Source: Brevundimonas sp.
Lineage (GTDB): Bacteria; Pseudomonadota; Alphaproteobacteria; Caulobacterales; Caulobacteraceae
Direction of reading: 5' to 3'
NCBI RefSeq assembly: GCF_030704825.1
Contig: NZ_JAUYNX010000012.1
Coordinates: 1 to 64,000, forward strand
Length of the DNA stretch: 64,000 nucleotides
Under the pieces are notes generated by a model. The model saw only the letters and a program-made list of their open reading frames with translations, made no database searches and was not told the origin of the DNA. Positions within the stretch are counted from its first letter, which is position 1; every line of letters begins with the position of its first letter. Made by a program: the position numbers and the translations under genes. Positions 44,314-54,029 of this stretch are shown here, piece after piece.

Positions 44314-45840
44314 ATGGCGCGGGCGAAGACCACAGCGGAGACGACCGGGACCGAGGCGCCGGAGCAGCAGTTCCTGCGCCTGATGAGTCACGAGATGCGC
44401 ACGCCGCTGAACGGCGTCATCGGCATGCTGGGCCTGCTGTCGCGCACCCGGCTGGACGGCGCCCAGCGCGCCTACGCCGAGGCGGCCCGGTCGTCGGCCG
44501 AGCATCTGCTGGGCCTGGTCAACGACCTGCTCGACTACGCCCGGCTGGAAGCCGGCAAGCTGGAGTTCGACCACGCCCCCGTCGATCTGGAGGCGCTGGT
44601 TCGCGGCGTCGCCGAACTGCTCAGCCCGCGCGCCCATGAGAAGGGGCTGGAGATCGCCTGGTCCGTCGCGCCCGAGGCCGTCGACGTCATGGGCGACGAG
44701 GGGCGGCTGCGGCAGGTGTTGTTCAACCTGGCCGGCAATGCGGTCAAATTCACCGCCACGGGCGGGGTCCGCATCGCCGTCGAACGGACCGGCGGCTCGG
44801 CCAGATCCCCCCGGCTCGCCTTCGTCATCGACGACACCGGACCCGGCGTCCCGGTCGAGGCGCGGGCGCGGATCTTCGAGGAGTTCGGCCACGTCGACGC
44901 CTCCGACGCCAGCCGCTTCGGCGGCGCCGGCCTGGGGCTGGCCGTGGTCAGCAAGCTGGCCGCCGCCATGGGCGGCGCCGTCTCGGTCGCCGACCGACCC
45001 GACGGCCCCGGCGCGCGCTTTCGCTTCGAGGCGCGCTTCGACGCCGCCCCGGGCGCGTCCCGCCGCGGGCGGCCGTTGGCCGGCCACGCCGTCGCGGTGC
45101 TGAGCCGCGACCCCTTCGTCCGCGCCGCCGCCGTCGAGCAGATCAAGGCCTCGGGCGGGACGGTGCAGGACGACGCGGAGGTGGCCCTGATCGACCACGC
45201 CGCGCGCGAGCCCGGCCACGGACTGGCCCGGAAGCCCGCCGGCGCCCGCGCCATCGTCCTGCTGAGGCCCGCCGAACGCGACCTGATCGCCCGCTACCGC
45301 GTCGCCGGCTTCCACGGCTATCTGATCAAGCCGCTGCGCCGCGCCTCCCTGGCCGAGCGGGTGCTCGCCGCCGCCGGGCAGACGACGTTGAAGCCCGGCC
45401 TGCCGCCCCCGCCCCCGCCCGAGGACGACCGCGTCGCCCCGACCCGGTTCTCGGGCACGCGCGTCCTGCTGGTCGAGGACAATCCCGTCGGGGCCCTGCT
45501 GGCGGCGACCCTGCTGCGGCGCGAGGGCTGCGCCGTCGAGACCGCCGCCAGCGGCCACGAGGCCGTCGATGCGATGAAGCGGGCCCGCTACGACCTGGTC
45601 TTCATGGACATGCGGATGCCGGGCATGGACGGGCCCAGCGCCGCCCGGGCCGTGCGGGCGGGCGGCGACCGCACCCCCATCGTCGCCCTGACCGCCAACG
45701 CCTTCGCCGAGGACCGCAAGGCCTGCCTCGAGGCCGGCATGAACGACCATCTGGTCAAGCCGCTGGAGCTGGAATCCCTGCGCGCCTCGCTCGCCCGCTG
45801 GACGAACCGCACGGACCGCGCCAAGGTCGCCGCCGGATAG
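44314..45840 (+). CDS. shkA: Hybrid histidine kinase, ortholog of Caulobacter ShkA
   Basis: The 508-residue soluble protein has no sensor domain: DHp helix with phosphoacceptor His26 (MSHEMRTPLNGV), HATPase domain (N box FNLAGNAVKF, G boxes DDTGPGVP and GGAGLGLAV), a first receiver-like domain (about 256-355) without phosphorylatable Asp, a proline-rich linker containing DDR (371-373), and a second receiver with phosphoacceptor Asp432 (VFMDMRMPGMDG). Arg322, Tyr336, Ile338, Pro340 and Arg342 are spaced as the c-di-GMP ligands described for ShkA. In Caulobacter ShkA drives ShpA-TacA phosphorelay and stalk genes. AAGGAGG precedes the ATG. Confidence 0.88.
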   Translation: MARAKTTAETTGTEAPEQQFLRLMSHEMRTPLNGVIGMLGLLSRTRLDGAQRAYAEAARSSAEHLLGLVNDLLDYARLEAGKLEFDHAPVDLEALVRGVAELLSPRAHEKGLEIAWSVAPEAVDVMGDEGRLRQVLFNLAGNAVKFTATGGVRIAVERTGGSARSPRLAFVIDDTGPGVPVEARARIFEEFGHVDASDASRFGGAGLGLAVVSKLAAAMGGAVSVADRPDGPGARFRFEARFDAAPGASRRGRPLAGHAVAVLSRDPFVRAAAVEQIKASGGTVQDDAEVALIDHAAREPGHGLARKPAGARAIVLLRPAERDLIARYRVAGFHGYLIKPLRRASLAERVLAAAGQTTLKPGLPPPPPPEDDRVAPTRFSGTRVLLVEDNPVGALLAATLLRREGCAVETAASGHEAVDAMKRARYDLVFMDMRMPGMDGPSAARAVRAGGDRTPIVALTANAFAEDRKACLEAGMNDHLVKPLELESLRASLARWTNRTDRAKVAAG

Positions 45841-45874
45841 GGACGCGGGGGCGTCGCTTCGAGGGACGCCACAG

Positions 45875-47554
45875 ATGACCGACAACGCCACGGAGACCGC
45901 GCCGCCGGCTGTCGCTGCGACCGATACCGCGCCCAAGGGGCTCGGGGTGATCAAGGTCGCCTTCCGGGACCGGCGCACCCTGGCGATGCTGCTGCTGGGG
46001 TTCTCGGCCGGCCTGCCCTTCACCATGCTGATCGGCACGCTGAACGCCTGGCTGTCGGACGCCGGGGTGGCGATCTCGACCATCGGCATCCTTTCCTGGA
46101 TCGGCCTGTTCGGCGCCTTCAAATTCCTCTGGTCGCCGCTGGTCGGCGTGGTTCCGCCCTTCATCGGCCGGCGGCTGGGACGGCGGCGGAGCTGGATGAT
46201 CGGCTGCCAGCTGGTGATCGGCGCGGCCCTGATCGTCATTGCCGTATCCAGCCCGGAAGGCGGGACCCTCGGCCTGCTGGCCGGGGCGGCGGCCCTGGGC
46301 GCCTTCGCCTCGGCGACCCAGGACATCGTCATCGACACCTGGCGCATCGAGGTGGCCGGACCGGGCGCCCCGATCGATCTGCTGTCGACCATCTATCAGT
46401 TCGGCTTCAGGACCGCGGCCCTGGTGGGCGGCGCGGGCGCGCTTCTTCTCGCCGACGTCGCCGGCTGGCCCGCTACCTTCGCGGTGAGCGGCGTGCTGAT
46501 GGGCCTGGGCCTGCTGGGCGCCGCGATCGCGCCCGAACCCGAAGCCGCCCCGCCGCAGGCCATAGCGAAGGAACGGCTGGGTTCACCGCGTCTCCGGCTG
46601 TTCGCCCTCGTCGCCACCCTGGCGGCATGGGCCTGGGCCGCCTTCATGCTGGTCAATTTCATGATCACGGCCCTCACCACGACCCCTGCGCCCAGCGCGG
46701 GCGAGTTCACCGGAACCTGGGGTCCGTGGATCATCAGCGCGGCGGTGCTGCTGCCCTGCGCCCTTGCGGGCTTCGTCGTCTGGCGCGGCCGGGTGGCCGT
46801 CCCGGCCGCGGGCGACCGCCCGATCCTGACCATGCTTTACGACGCCATCATCGCCCCGCTGGTCGAGTTGATGGGGCGGCTGGGTTGGGGCGCCCTGATC
46901 GTGCTGGGCCTGATCCTGACCTATCGCATCACCGACGGCGTCTGGGGGCCATTCGCCTTCCCCTTCTACATGGGGGCCGAGGGCGGCGCGCTGGGCCACA
47001 CCAAGACGGAGGTGGCGCTGGCGTCCAAGACCTTCGGGGTGATCATGACCATCATCGGCATCGGCCTCGGCGGCTGGGCCCTGCTGGTGATCGGCCGGAT
47101 GGCGTCACTGCTGATCGGGGCGATCCTGGCGGCGGCGACCAACCTGCTGTTCGCCGATCTGGCTATGGGGGCGCCAGTGATCGGCGGCTTCATGAGCGCG
47201 ACCGGCCTGTACGGCCTGTTCGGGACCTTCGGTCTCGGCGAGCCCATGGCGCGGCTGATGCTGGCGATCGCCGGAGAGAACATCGCCGGCGGCTTCGCCG
47301 GCGCGGCCTTCGTGGCCTATCTGTCGGCGCTGTCGAACAAGATGTTCGGCGCGGTGCAGTTCGCCATCTTCACCTCGCTGGCGCTTCTGATCGGCACCTT
47401 CGGGCGCGGGGCGCTGGGCGAGATGATCGAGAACCAGGGCTTCGCGCCCGTGTTCATCTTCGCGGCGGCGCTGGGAGGCATCACCGTGGTCTTCTGCATC
47501 CTGGAATGGGTGCGACTGGCGGCGGAGAAGCGGAAACTCGCGGCCTCCACCTGA
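45875..47554 (+). CDS. AmpG-type muropeptide permease (MFS)
   Basis: The 559-residue protein has about 14 hydrophobic segments and an AmpG-like N-terminus (LLLGFSAGLPFTMLIGTLNAWLSDAGVAIS). AmpG imports GlcNAc-anhMurNAc muropeptides for cytoplasmic recycling, and this window also carries AmgK and MurU, which use the MurNAc released downstream. The gene follows the ShkA-like kinase by 34 bp; whether the two are coupled is not shown. An anhydro-muropeptide substrate is inferred from family. Confidence 0.82.
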   Translation: MTDNATETAPPAVAATDTAPKGLGVIKVAFRDRRTLAMLLLGFSAGLPFTMLIGTLNAWLSDAGVAISTIGILSWIGLFGAFKFLWSPLVGVVPPFIGRRLGRRRSWMIGCQLVIGAALIVIAVSSPEGGTLGLLAGAAALGAFASATQDIVIDTWRIEVAGPGAPIDLLSTIYQFGFRTAALVGGAGALLLADVAGWPATFAVSGVLMGLGLLGAAIAPEPEAAPPQAIAKERLGSPRLRLFALVATLAAWAWAAFMLVNFMITALTTTPAPSAGEFTGTWGPWIISAAVLLPCALAGFVVWRGRVAVPAAGDRPILTMLYDAIIAPLVELMGRLGWGALIVLGLILTYRITDGVWGPFAFPFYMGAEGGALGHTKTEVALASKTFGVIMTIIGIGLGGWALLVIGRMASLLIGAILAAATNLLFADLAMGAPVIGGFMSATGLYGLFGTFGLGEPMARLMLAIAGENIAGGFAGAAFVAYLSALSNKMFGAVQFAIFTSLALLIGTFGRGALGEMIENQGFAPVFIFAAALGGITVVFCILEWVRLAAEKRKLAAST

Positions 47555-47558
47555 CCCG

Positions 47559-49838
47559 TCAGCCCTCCACCGCCGCCCCTTCGTCATAGGCGGCGAAGGT
47601 GGCGGCGGTGATGATCTCGCTGACCGAGGCGCCGAGGCTGACGATCTGGACCGATTTCTCCAGCCCGACCAGCAGCGGCCCGATCACCGTCGCGCCGCCC
47701 AGCTGCTGCACCAGCCGGGTCGAGATGGCGGCCGAATGGATGGCCGGCATGACCAGCACATTGGCGTGGCCGGTCAGGCGCATGAAGGGATAGGCGGCGC
47801 GGGCCTCGGGATCGAGAGCCAGCTCGGGCGGCATCTCGCCCTCGTATTCGAAATCGCAGCCGCGCTGATCGAGGATGCGGATGGCCTCGCGCACCTTCTC
47901 GCCGCGGTCGCCCGGAGGGTTGCCGAAGGTCGAATAGCTGAGGAAGGCGACGCGCGGGGTCTTGCCCAGCTTGCGGACGGTTTCGGCGGCCTGGATGGCG
48001 ATCTCGGCCAGTTCCTCGGCGTTCGGAAGCTCGTGGATCGAGGTGTCGGCGACGAACAGGGTGCGGCCCTTTGACAGCAGGATCGACAGGCCGATCATGC
48101 GGTTCCGGACGTCGAGGACGCGCCGGACCTCCTTCAGCACCATGTTGAAATTGCGGGTCACGCCGGTGACCATGCAGTCGGCCTGGCCTCGCGCGCACAT
48201 GGCGGCGGCGAAATAGTTGCGGTCCTGGTTGATCATCCGCTGCACGTCGCGCTTCAGATAGCCGCGGCGCTGCAGGCGGCCGTAGAGCCAGTCGGTGTAG
48301 TCGGCGTTGTGCTCGCTGACGCGGGCGTTGACGATCTCGATGCCCAGGTCGTCGAAGATCAGCCCGGCCTCGGCGGCGTTCTTGCGGATCAGCTCCTCGC
48401 GGCCGATGAGGATGGGCGTGCCCAGCTCGGCCTGTTTGAAGCCCCAGGCGGCGCGGATGACGGCCGTCTCCTCGCCCTCGGCGAACACCACCCGCTTGTT
48501 CGGGCCGGCGCGCACCGCGGCCGAGATGTTCTGCATCAAGGCGGCGGACGGATCGAGCCGCGAGCGCAGCTCGGTGCGGTAGGCGTCCATGTCCTCGATC
48601 GGCTTGCGGGCCACGCCCGTGTCCATCGCCGCCTGGGCGACGAAGGGCGGGATGTACCAGATCAGGCGCGGGTCGAACGGCGTGGGGATGATGTAGTCGC
48701 GGCCGAATTTCAGCTTGCGGCCGCGATAGGCGGCGGCGACCTCGTCCGGCACGTCCTCGCGGGCGAGGGCGGCCAGGGCGCGGGCGCAGGCGATCTTCAT
48801 CTCGTGATTGACTCGGCGGGCGCGCACGTCGAGCGCGCCGCGGAAGATGTAGGGAAAGCCGAGGACGTTGTTGACCTGGTTCACATAGTCGGACCGGCCG
48901 GTGGCCATGATGGCGTCCGAGCGGACGGACAGCACGTCTTCCGGCGTGATCTCCGGGTCCGGATTGGCCATGGCGAAGATGATCGGATTCGGCGCCATCG
49001 AGGCGACCATCTCCTTGGTGATGGCCCCCTTGGCGGCCAGGCCCAGGACGACGTCGGCGCCGACCATCGCTTCCGCGAGCGTGCGATGCGGGGTGTCGGT
49101 GGCGTGGGCGGCCTTCCATTGGTCGACGTTGTCGCGCCCCCTGTAGACGACGCCGTCGCGGTCGACGATGACGGTGTTCTCCTGCCGGACGCCGGCCGCC
49201 TTCATCAGGCCGATCGACGACAGGCCGGCGGCGCCGGCGCCGGCCAGGACGACCTTGAGGTCCTCCAGCTTCTTGCCGGCGATATGGGCGGCGTTGATCA
49301 GGGCCGCGGTGGAGATGATGGCCGTGCCGTGCTGGTCGTCATGAAAGACCGGGATGTCCAGCAGGTCCTGCAACTGGCTTTCGATGACGAAGCATTCGGG
49401 GGACTTGATGTCCTCGAGATTGATGCCGCCCCAGGTGTCGCCGATGTTCTTGACCACGGTGACGAACTCGTCCGGGTCGGTGGTCTTGACCTCGACGTCG
49501 AAGCTGTCGACGTCGGCGAAGCGTTTGAAGAGCACGCATTTGCCCTCCATCACCGGCTTGGAGGCCATGTGGCCGAGATTGCCGAGGCCGAGGATGGCCG
49601 TGCCGTTGGAGATGACCGCGACCAGATTGCCCTTGGACGTATAGTCATAGGCCCTGTCGACGTCGTCGGCGATGGCCAGGACCGGAATGGCGACGCCGGG
49701 CGAATAGGCCAGAGACAGGTCGCGCTGGGTCGCCATCGGCTTGGTCGGCGCCATGGAGATCTTGCCCGGGGTCGGGCTGCGGTGGAACTCCAGCGCATCT
49801 TCGTCGGAGAAGGTCTGTTTGTCGGTCAGGTCGGCCAT
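47559..49838 (-). CDS. maeB: NADP-dependent malic enzyme with C-terminal phosphotransacetylase-like domain
   Basis: The 759-residue protein joins a malic enzyme half (about residues 20-400), which decarboxylates malate to pyruvate, to a phosphate acetyltransferase-like half (about 430-755) that is thought to be regulatory rather than catalytic. Conserved segments include DDQHGTAIISTAALIN, the NAD(P) site VLAGAGAAGLSSI and the PTA-like RVAFLSYSTFG. AGGA precedes the ATG. This fused form is standard for proteobacterial MaeB. It follows dapF on the same strand after 45 bp. Confidence 0.96.
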   Translation of the reverse strand: MADLTDKQTFSDEDALEFHRSPTPGKISMAPTKPMATQRDLSLAYSPGVAIPVLAIADDVDRAYDYTSKGNLVAVISNGTAILGLGNLGHMASKPVMEGKCVLFKRFADVDSFDVEVKTTDPDEFVTVVKNIGDTWGGINLEDIKSPECFVIESQLQDLLDIPVFHDDQHGTAIISTAALINAAHIAGKKLEDLKVVLAGAGAAGLSSIGLMKAAGVRQENTVIVDRDGVVYRGRDNVDQWKAAHATDTPHRTLAEAMVGADVVLGLAAKGAITKEMVASMAPNPIIFAMANPDPEITPEDVLSVRSDAIMATGRSDYVNQVNNVLGFPYIFRGALDVRARRVNHEMKIACARALAALAREDVPDEVAAAYRGRKLKFGRDYIIPTPFDPRLIWYIPPFVAQAAMDTGVARKPIEDMDAYRTELRSRLDPSAALMQNISAAVRAGPNKRVVFAEGEETAVIRAAWGFKQAELGTPILIGREELIRKNAAEAGLIFDDLGIEIVNARVSEHNADYTDWLYGRLQRRGYLKRDVQRMINQDRNYFAAAMCARGQADCMVTGVTRNFNMVLKEVRRVLDVRNRMIGLSILLSKGRTLFVADTSIHELPNAEELAEIAIQAAETVRKLGKTPRVAFLSYSTFGNPPGDRGEKVREAIRILDQRGCDFEYEGEMPPELALDPEARAAYPFMRLTGHANVLVMPAIHSAAISTRLVQQLGGATVIGPLLVGLEKSVQIVSLGASVSEIITAATFAAYDEGAAVEG

Positions 49839-49883
49839 GCCCGTTCCTAAGCCGGAGGGCGGGCCGCGACAACCGTCGACGGG

Positions 49884-50717
49884 TCAGACCGTCAGCGCTC
49901 CCGTCCGTTCGACCTCGACCGGCCCGGTCATGAAGACGTGGTCCGTCGCCTCGTCCCAGTTGATCGTCAGTTCGCCGCCGTCGACCTCGATGGTCGCGGC
50001 CCGGCCGGTCAGGCCGCGCCGCGCGGCGGCGACCAGGGCGGCGCAGGCGCCGGTGCCGCAGGCCCGGGTCAGGCCGGCGCCCCGCTCCCACACCCGCAGG
50101 CGGATGCGGTCGGGCGCCATCACATGGGCGAAGCCGACATTGACGCCCTCGGGAAAGCGCGGGTGATGCTCGATCAGGGAGCCCGTGCCGCGCACGAAGC
50201 CGTCGTTCGGGGCGTGGTCCATGAAGAAGACCACGTGCGGATTGCCCATGGAGACGGCGCCCGGCGTGTGCAGCACAGGATCGTCGATCGGCCCGACCTG
50301 CAGTTCGATGCCGCGGGTGTCCATTTCCTCGTCCAGCGGAATCTGATCCCATTCCAGCCGGGGCGCGCCCATGTCCACCGTGATCCGGCCGTCGGCCGCG
50401 CGCCGGGCCGTCGTCGGACCGCCCAGGGTGTCGATCCGGACCTCGTCCCGACCGCTCGACTGCATCAGCAGCCAGCCGACGCAACGCAGGGCGTTGCCGC
50501 AGGTCTCGACCGACCCGCCGTCGGCGTTCCACACCCGCATGAAGGCGTCCGCCGTCGTGGACGGTTCGATGGCGATCAGCTGGTCGCAGCCTTCGCCGGT
50601 CTCGCGGTCGGCGACGGCGCGCGCCTGATCGGCCGTCGGCGCGAACGGCGTCTCCAGCGCATTGACGACGACGAAGTCGTTGCCGGCGCCGTTCATCTTG
50701 ACGAAGGGACGGGTCAT
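49884..50717 (-). CDS. dapF: Diaminopimelate epimerase
   Basis: DapF interconverts LL- and meso-DAP, which feeds lysine and peptidoglycan synthesis. The 277-residue protein has both catalytic cysteines, in VETCGNALRC and in RACGTGACAAL, and starts MTRPFVKMNGAGNDF. The ATG at 50717 is taken because the conserved start follows at once; an upstream ATG adds four residues. It is divergent from the ion-channel gene (60-bp gap, so the promoters are close). Confidence 0.96.
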   Translation of the reverse strand: MTRPFVKMNGAGNDFVVVNALETPFAPTADQARAVADRETGEGCDQLIAIEPSTTADAFMRVWNADGGSVETCGNALRCVGWLLMQSSGRDEVRIDTLGGPTTARRAADGRITVDMGAPRLEWDQIPLDEEMDTRGIELQVGPIDDPVLHTPGAVSMGNPHVVFFMDHAPNDGFVRGTGSLIEHHPRFPEGVNVGFAHVMAPDRIRLRVWERGAGLTRACGTGACAALVAAARRGLTGRAATIEVDGGELTINWDEATDHVFMTGPVEVERTGALTV

Positions 50718-50777
50718 ACCGGGCAACATATAGCGACGGGCTGGACCTGACGCGAGAGAACCGCGTTAAGCTGGACC

Positions 50778-51593
50778 ATGAGTCGCGCGACGCCCGCCAG
50801 CAAGTCCGTTCCCGACAAGGCCGAAGGGCTGCGGCTGAGGGCGCGACTGCGCTACCTCTACCATGGCGGATCGCCGCCGGCGGTGCGGTTCCGGCTGGCG
50901 GTCATCGTCATCGACTTCGCCATCATCGGCTTCTTCCTCGCCGCCCCGATCCTGCACGAGGCGGGGCTGGTCTTCTATGTGGTGGACTACCTCATCGCCG
51001 CGGTGCTGGGGGCCGACCTGGCCGCGCGAGCCTACGCCCACACCGACTGGAAGGACTGGCTCAGGAAGCCGGCGACCTGGGTCGACCTGTTCGTGCTGGC
51101 GACCCTGCTGTTTCCGGCCTGGCTGTTCAACTTCGGCTTCCTGCGCCTGCTGCGGCTGTGGACCCTGCTGCACTCGGACTTCTTCTGGCGCACCGTGGGA
51201 CGCAAATACGACGACACCCGGGTGGAGGAGATCACGCGCGCCCTGGCGTCGCTGGTGACCTTCATCTTCGTGGTCACGGGCTTCGTCTACGCCACCTTCC
51301 GCGACAGCCACCCCGGCATCAGCGGCTATCTGGACGCCCTGTATTTCACCGTGGCCACCCTGACCACGACGGGGTTCGGCGACATCACCCTGCCGGGCAA
51401 TTGGGGGCGGCTGCTGTCGATCGTGGTCATGCTGACCGGCATCACCCTGTTCCTGCGGCTGGCCCAGACCATCTTCAAGCCGCACAAGATCAAATATCCC
51501 TGTCCCGTTTGCGGCCTGCAGAAGCACGACCCCGACGCCGTCCACTGCAAGGCCTGCGGCGAGGTTCTCTGCATTCCCGACGACGGGGCCTGA
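50778..51593 (+). CDS. Ion channel (potassium-channel family) with C-terminal zinc ribbon
   Basis: The 271-residue protein has about six hydrophobic segments and a K+-channel-like pore with selectivity filter TLTTTGFGD at residues 194-202, where GYGD is replaced by GFGD. A fourth segment (FNFGFLRLLRLWTLL) has only two or three regularly placed arginines, so voltage sensing would be weak. After the last segment a short basic linker leads to four cysteines C242, C245, C257 and C260 (CxxC...CxxC), a zinc ribbon. The ribbon may serve as a regulatory or interaction module; I know no described family with this layout. Confidence 0.82.
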   Translation: MSRATPASKSVPDKAEGLRLRARLRYLYHGGSPPAVRFRLAVIVIDFAIIGFFLAAPILHEAGLVFYVVDYLIAAVLGADLAARAYAHTDWKDWLRKPATWVDLFVLATLLFPAWLFNFGFLRLLRLWTLLHSDFFWRTVGRKYDDTRVEEITRALASLVTFIFVVTGFVYATFRDSHPGISGYLDALYFTVATLTTTGFGDITLPGNWGRLLSIVVMLTGITLFLRLAQTIFKPHKIKYPCPVCGLQKHDPDAVHCKACGEVLCIPDDGA

Positions 51594-51692
51594 TCCGGCA
51601 AGATGACAAATCCGTAAGATGCCCCCGGTCGCCTTGCCCGGGGTCCGGCGGGGGATAAGGTGCCGCCCGACTTCCGTCGGGGACCAGACCAT

Positions 51693-53870
51693 ATGATCCG
51701 CACCGCCGCGCTCGCCGCGCTTCTCACCTCCCCCGTCCTTTCGAGCGTCGCCATGGCCCAGACCGCAGTTCCCGCGCCGGCCGCCGCGGAGGTCTCGGGC
51801 GGCTTCGCCACGTCGGACGCGACCGATCCGTATCTCTGGCTGGAAGAGATCGAGGGCGAGCGCGCCATGGCCTGGGTCAATGCGCACAACGAGCATTCGC
51901 TCGGCGTTCTGCGCGGCGACCCGCGTTTCGAGACCCTGCACCAGCAGGCGCTGGAGATCGTCCAGTCGCGCGACCGCATCCCCTCCCCCGGCTTCAACCA
52001 CGACGGCACGATCGACAATTTCTGGCAGGACGCCGAGCATGTGCGCGGCGTCTGGCGCACCACCACCCTCGACAACTATCGCTCCGAAGCCCCCGCCTGG
52101 GAGACCGTCCTCGACATCGACGCCCTGGCCGCGGCCGAGGGCAGGAACTGGGTCTACAAGGGGTCGACCTGCCTGCCGCCCGAAGAGACCCGCTGCCTCG
52201 TCTCCCTGTCGGACGGCGGCAAGGACGCGGTGACCATCCGCGAGTTCGACCGCGCCACCCGGACCTTCGTCGAGGGCGGCTTCGTCCTGCCGGAGTCCAA
52301 GGGCGGGGCGTCCTGGGTGGACGCGGACACCCTGCTGATCTCGCGCGACTTCGGCCCCGGCACCCTGACCAGCTCGGGCTATCCGATGATCGTCAAGGTG
52401 CTGAAGCGCGGCCAGACGATCGACCAGGCGCAGACGGTCTTCACCGGCCAGCCGACCGACGTTTCGGTCTCGGGCTATACGCTGCGCGACGCCGACGGCG
52501 TGGTGCAGGCGACCCTGATCAACCGCGGCGTCAGCTTCTACGAGGGCGAGACGCACCGGCTGAACGCCGACGGCACGACGACGAAGCTGGAGTTGCCGGC
52601 CAAGTCCAACATCAACGCCCTCGTCCGTGGGCAGATGGTCTTCACCACCGACCAGGACTGGACCGCCCCCTCGGGACAGGAATTCAAAACCGGCGATGCC
52701 ATCGCCTATGACCTGCAGGCCTGGCTGGCCGACCCCTCGGTCCCGGCGCAACTGGTCATCCGCCCGGGGCCGCGCGAGGCCGTCGAGGGCATCTCCAACA
52801 CCCGCAACAAGCTGGTCGTGGCCCTGTACGAAAACGTGCGCGGCTCGGTCTATGTCTATGAGCCCAATCCGTCGGGCGAATGGACCCGCAGCCGTCTGGA
52901 CCTGCCCGAGAACGTCTCGGTCGGCGTCGGCTCGGCCAGCGAGCAGGACGACCGCGTCTTCGTCAACGTCACCGGCTATCTGAACCCGTCCAGCCTGTTC
53001 CTCGCCGACGCGGCGACCGGCGCGGCGGACCTGACCAAATCCCTGCCGGCCAAATTCGACGCCACGGGCATGACGGTCGACCAGTTCGAGGCCCGTTCCG
53101 CCGACGGCACCATGATCCCCTATTTCGTCGTCCACCGCGGCGACATGGCCATGGACGGCTCCAACCCGACCCTGCTGTACGGCTATGGCGGCTTCCAGTC
53201 GTCGCTGCTGCCCGGCTATTCGGCCACGGTGGGCAAGCTGTGGCTGGAGCGGGGCGGGGTCTATGTCATCGCCAACACCCGCGGCGGCGGCGAGTTCGGC
53301 CCCAACTGGCACCAGGCGGCCCTGCAGCAGAACCGGCAGCGGGCGCACGAGGACTACCAGGCCGTCGCCCTGGACCTGATCGCGCGTGGCGTCACCAGCC
53401 AGCCGAAGCTCGGGATCATGGGCGGCTCGCAGGGCGGGCTGTTCATGGGGGCGATGCTGACCCAGCGGCCGGACCTGATCAACGCGGCGGTCATCCAGGT
53501 GCCCCTGTTCGACATGCTGCGCTTCCACAGGCTGCTGGCCGGCGCCTCGTGGATGGCCGAATACGGCAATCCGGACATTCCGGAGGAGCGGGCCTGGATC
53601 GAGGCCTATTCGCCCTACCAACGGCTCGAGGCGGGCCAGCCCTATCCCGAGGTCTTCATCCACACCTCGACCAAGGACGACCGCGTCCATCCGGGCCACG
53701 CCCGCAAGGCGGCGGCGCGGCTGGAAGAGCTGGGCTATCCGGTGCTGTTCTATGAGAACACCGACGGCGGCCATGCGGCGGGGGCCAATCTGCGCGAGAC
53801 GGCGCGGCGGATCGCGCTGGAATACACCTATCTGACGCGGCGGCTGATGGATGGGCCGGCGGCGGAATAG
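51693..53870 (+). CDS. Secreted prolyl oligopeptidase, S9A family
   Basis: The 725-residue protein has a signal peptide (MIRTAALAALLTSPVLSSVAMA) and a two-domain layout: beta-propeller (about residues 60-450) and alpha/beta hydrolase domain with Ser in GGSQGG (about 578), Asp in KDDRVH (about 661) and His in GGHAAG (about 692). It cleaves after proline in short peptides. The ATG at 51693 is preferred, as the longer frame adds a region without signal-peptide character. A paralog follows after a perfect inverted repeat. Confidence 0.93.
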   Translation: MIRTAALAALLTSPVLSSVAMAQTAVPAPAAAEVSGGFATSDATDPYLWLEEIEGERAMAWVNAHNEHSLGVLRGDPRFETLHQQALEIVQSRDRIPSPGFNHDGTIDNFWQDAEHVRGVWRTTTLDNYRSEAPAWETVLDIDALAAAEGRNWVYKGSTCLPPEETRCLVSLSDGGKDAVTIREFDRATRTFVEGGFVLPESKGGASWVDADTLLISRDFGPGTLTSSGYPMIVKVLKRGQTIDQAQTVFTGQPTDVSVSGYTLRDADGVVQATLINRGVSFYEGETHRLNADGTTTKLELPAKSNINALVRGQMVFTTDQDWTAPSGQEFKTGDAIAYDLQAWLADPSVPAQLVIRPGPREAVEGISNTRNKLVVALYENVRGSVYVYEPNPSGEWTRSRLDLPENVSVGVGSASEQDDRVFVNVTGYLNPSSLFLADAATGAADLTKSLPAKFDATGMTVDQFEARSADGTMIPYFVVHRGDMAMDGSNPTLLYGYGGFQSSLLPGYSATVGKLWLERGGVYVIANTRGGGEFGPNWHQAALQQNRQRAHEDYQAVALDLIARGVTSQPKLGIMGGSQGGLFMGAMLTQRPDLINAAVIQVPLFDMLRFHRLLAGASWMAEYGNPDIPEERAWIEAYSPYQRLEAGQPYPEVFIHTSTKDDRVHPGHARKAAARLEELGYPVLFYENTDGGHAAGANLRETARRIALEYTYLTRRLMDGPAAE

Positions 53871-53881
53871 GCCCCCAACCA

Positions 53882-54016
53882 TCCGCTCATCCCGGCGAAA
53901 GCCGGGGACCCAGTGCTTTCGTTGAAGCATCGGCGGCTGGGATTAGCGGGTTGCGACACGGGCGGCGCCGATCGCCCGAAAGATCTGGGTCCCCGGCTTT
54001 CGCCGGGATGAGCGGA
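53882..54016. repeat. Perfect 32-bp inverted repeat between the two peptidases
   Basis: The arms at 53882-53913 and 53985-54016 are perfect reverse complements over 32 bp (both contain CCCGGCGAAAGCCGGGG or its complement). Arms of this composition occur widely as intergenic palindromes in alphaproteobacteria; I recall them from other genomes of the order but have not searched. The right arm ends at GCGGA, next to AAAG, which together make the likely ribosome-binding site of the second peptidase. Confidence 0.8.
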
Positions 54017-54029
54017 AAGTTGTAGTGCG

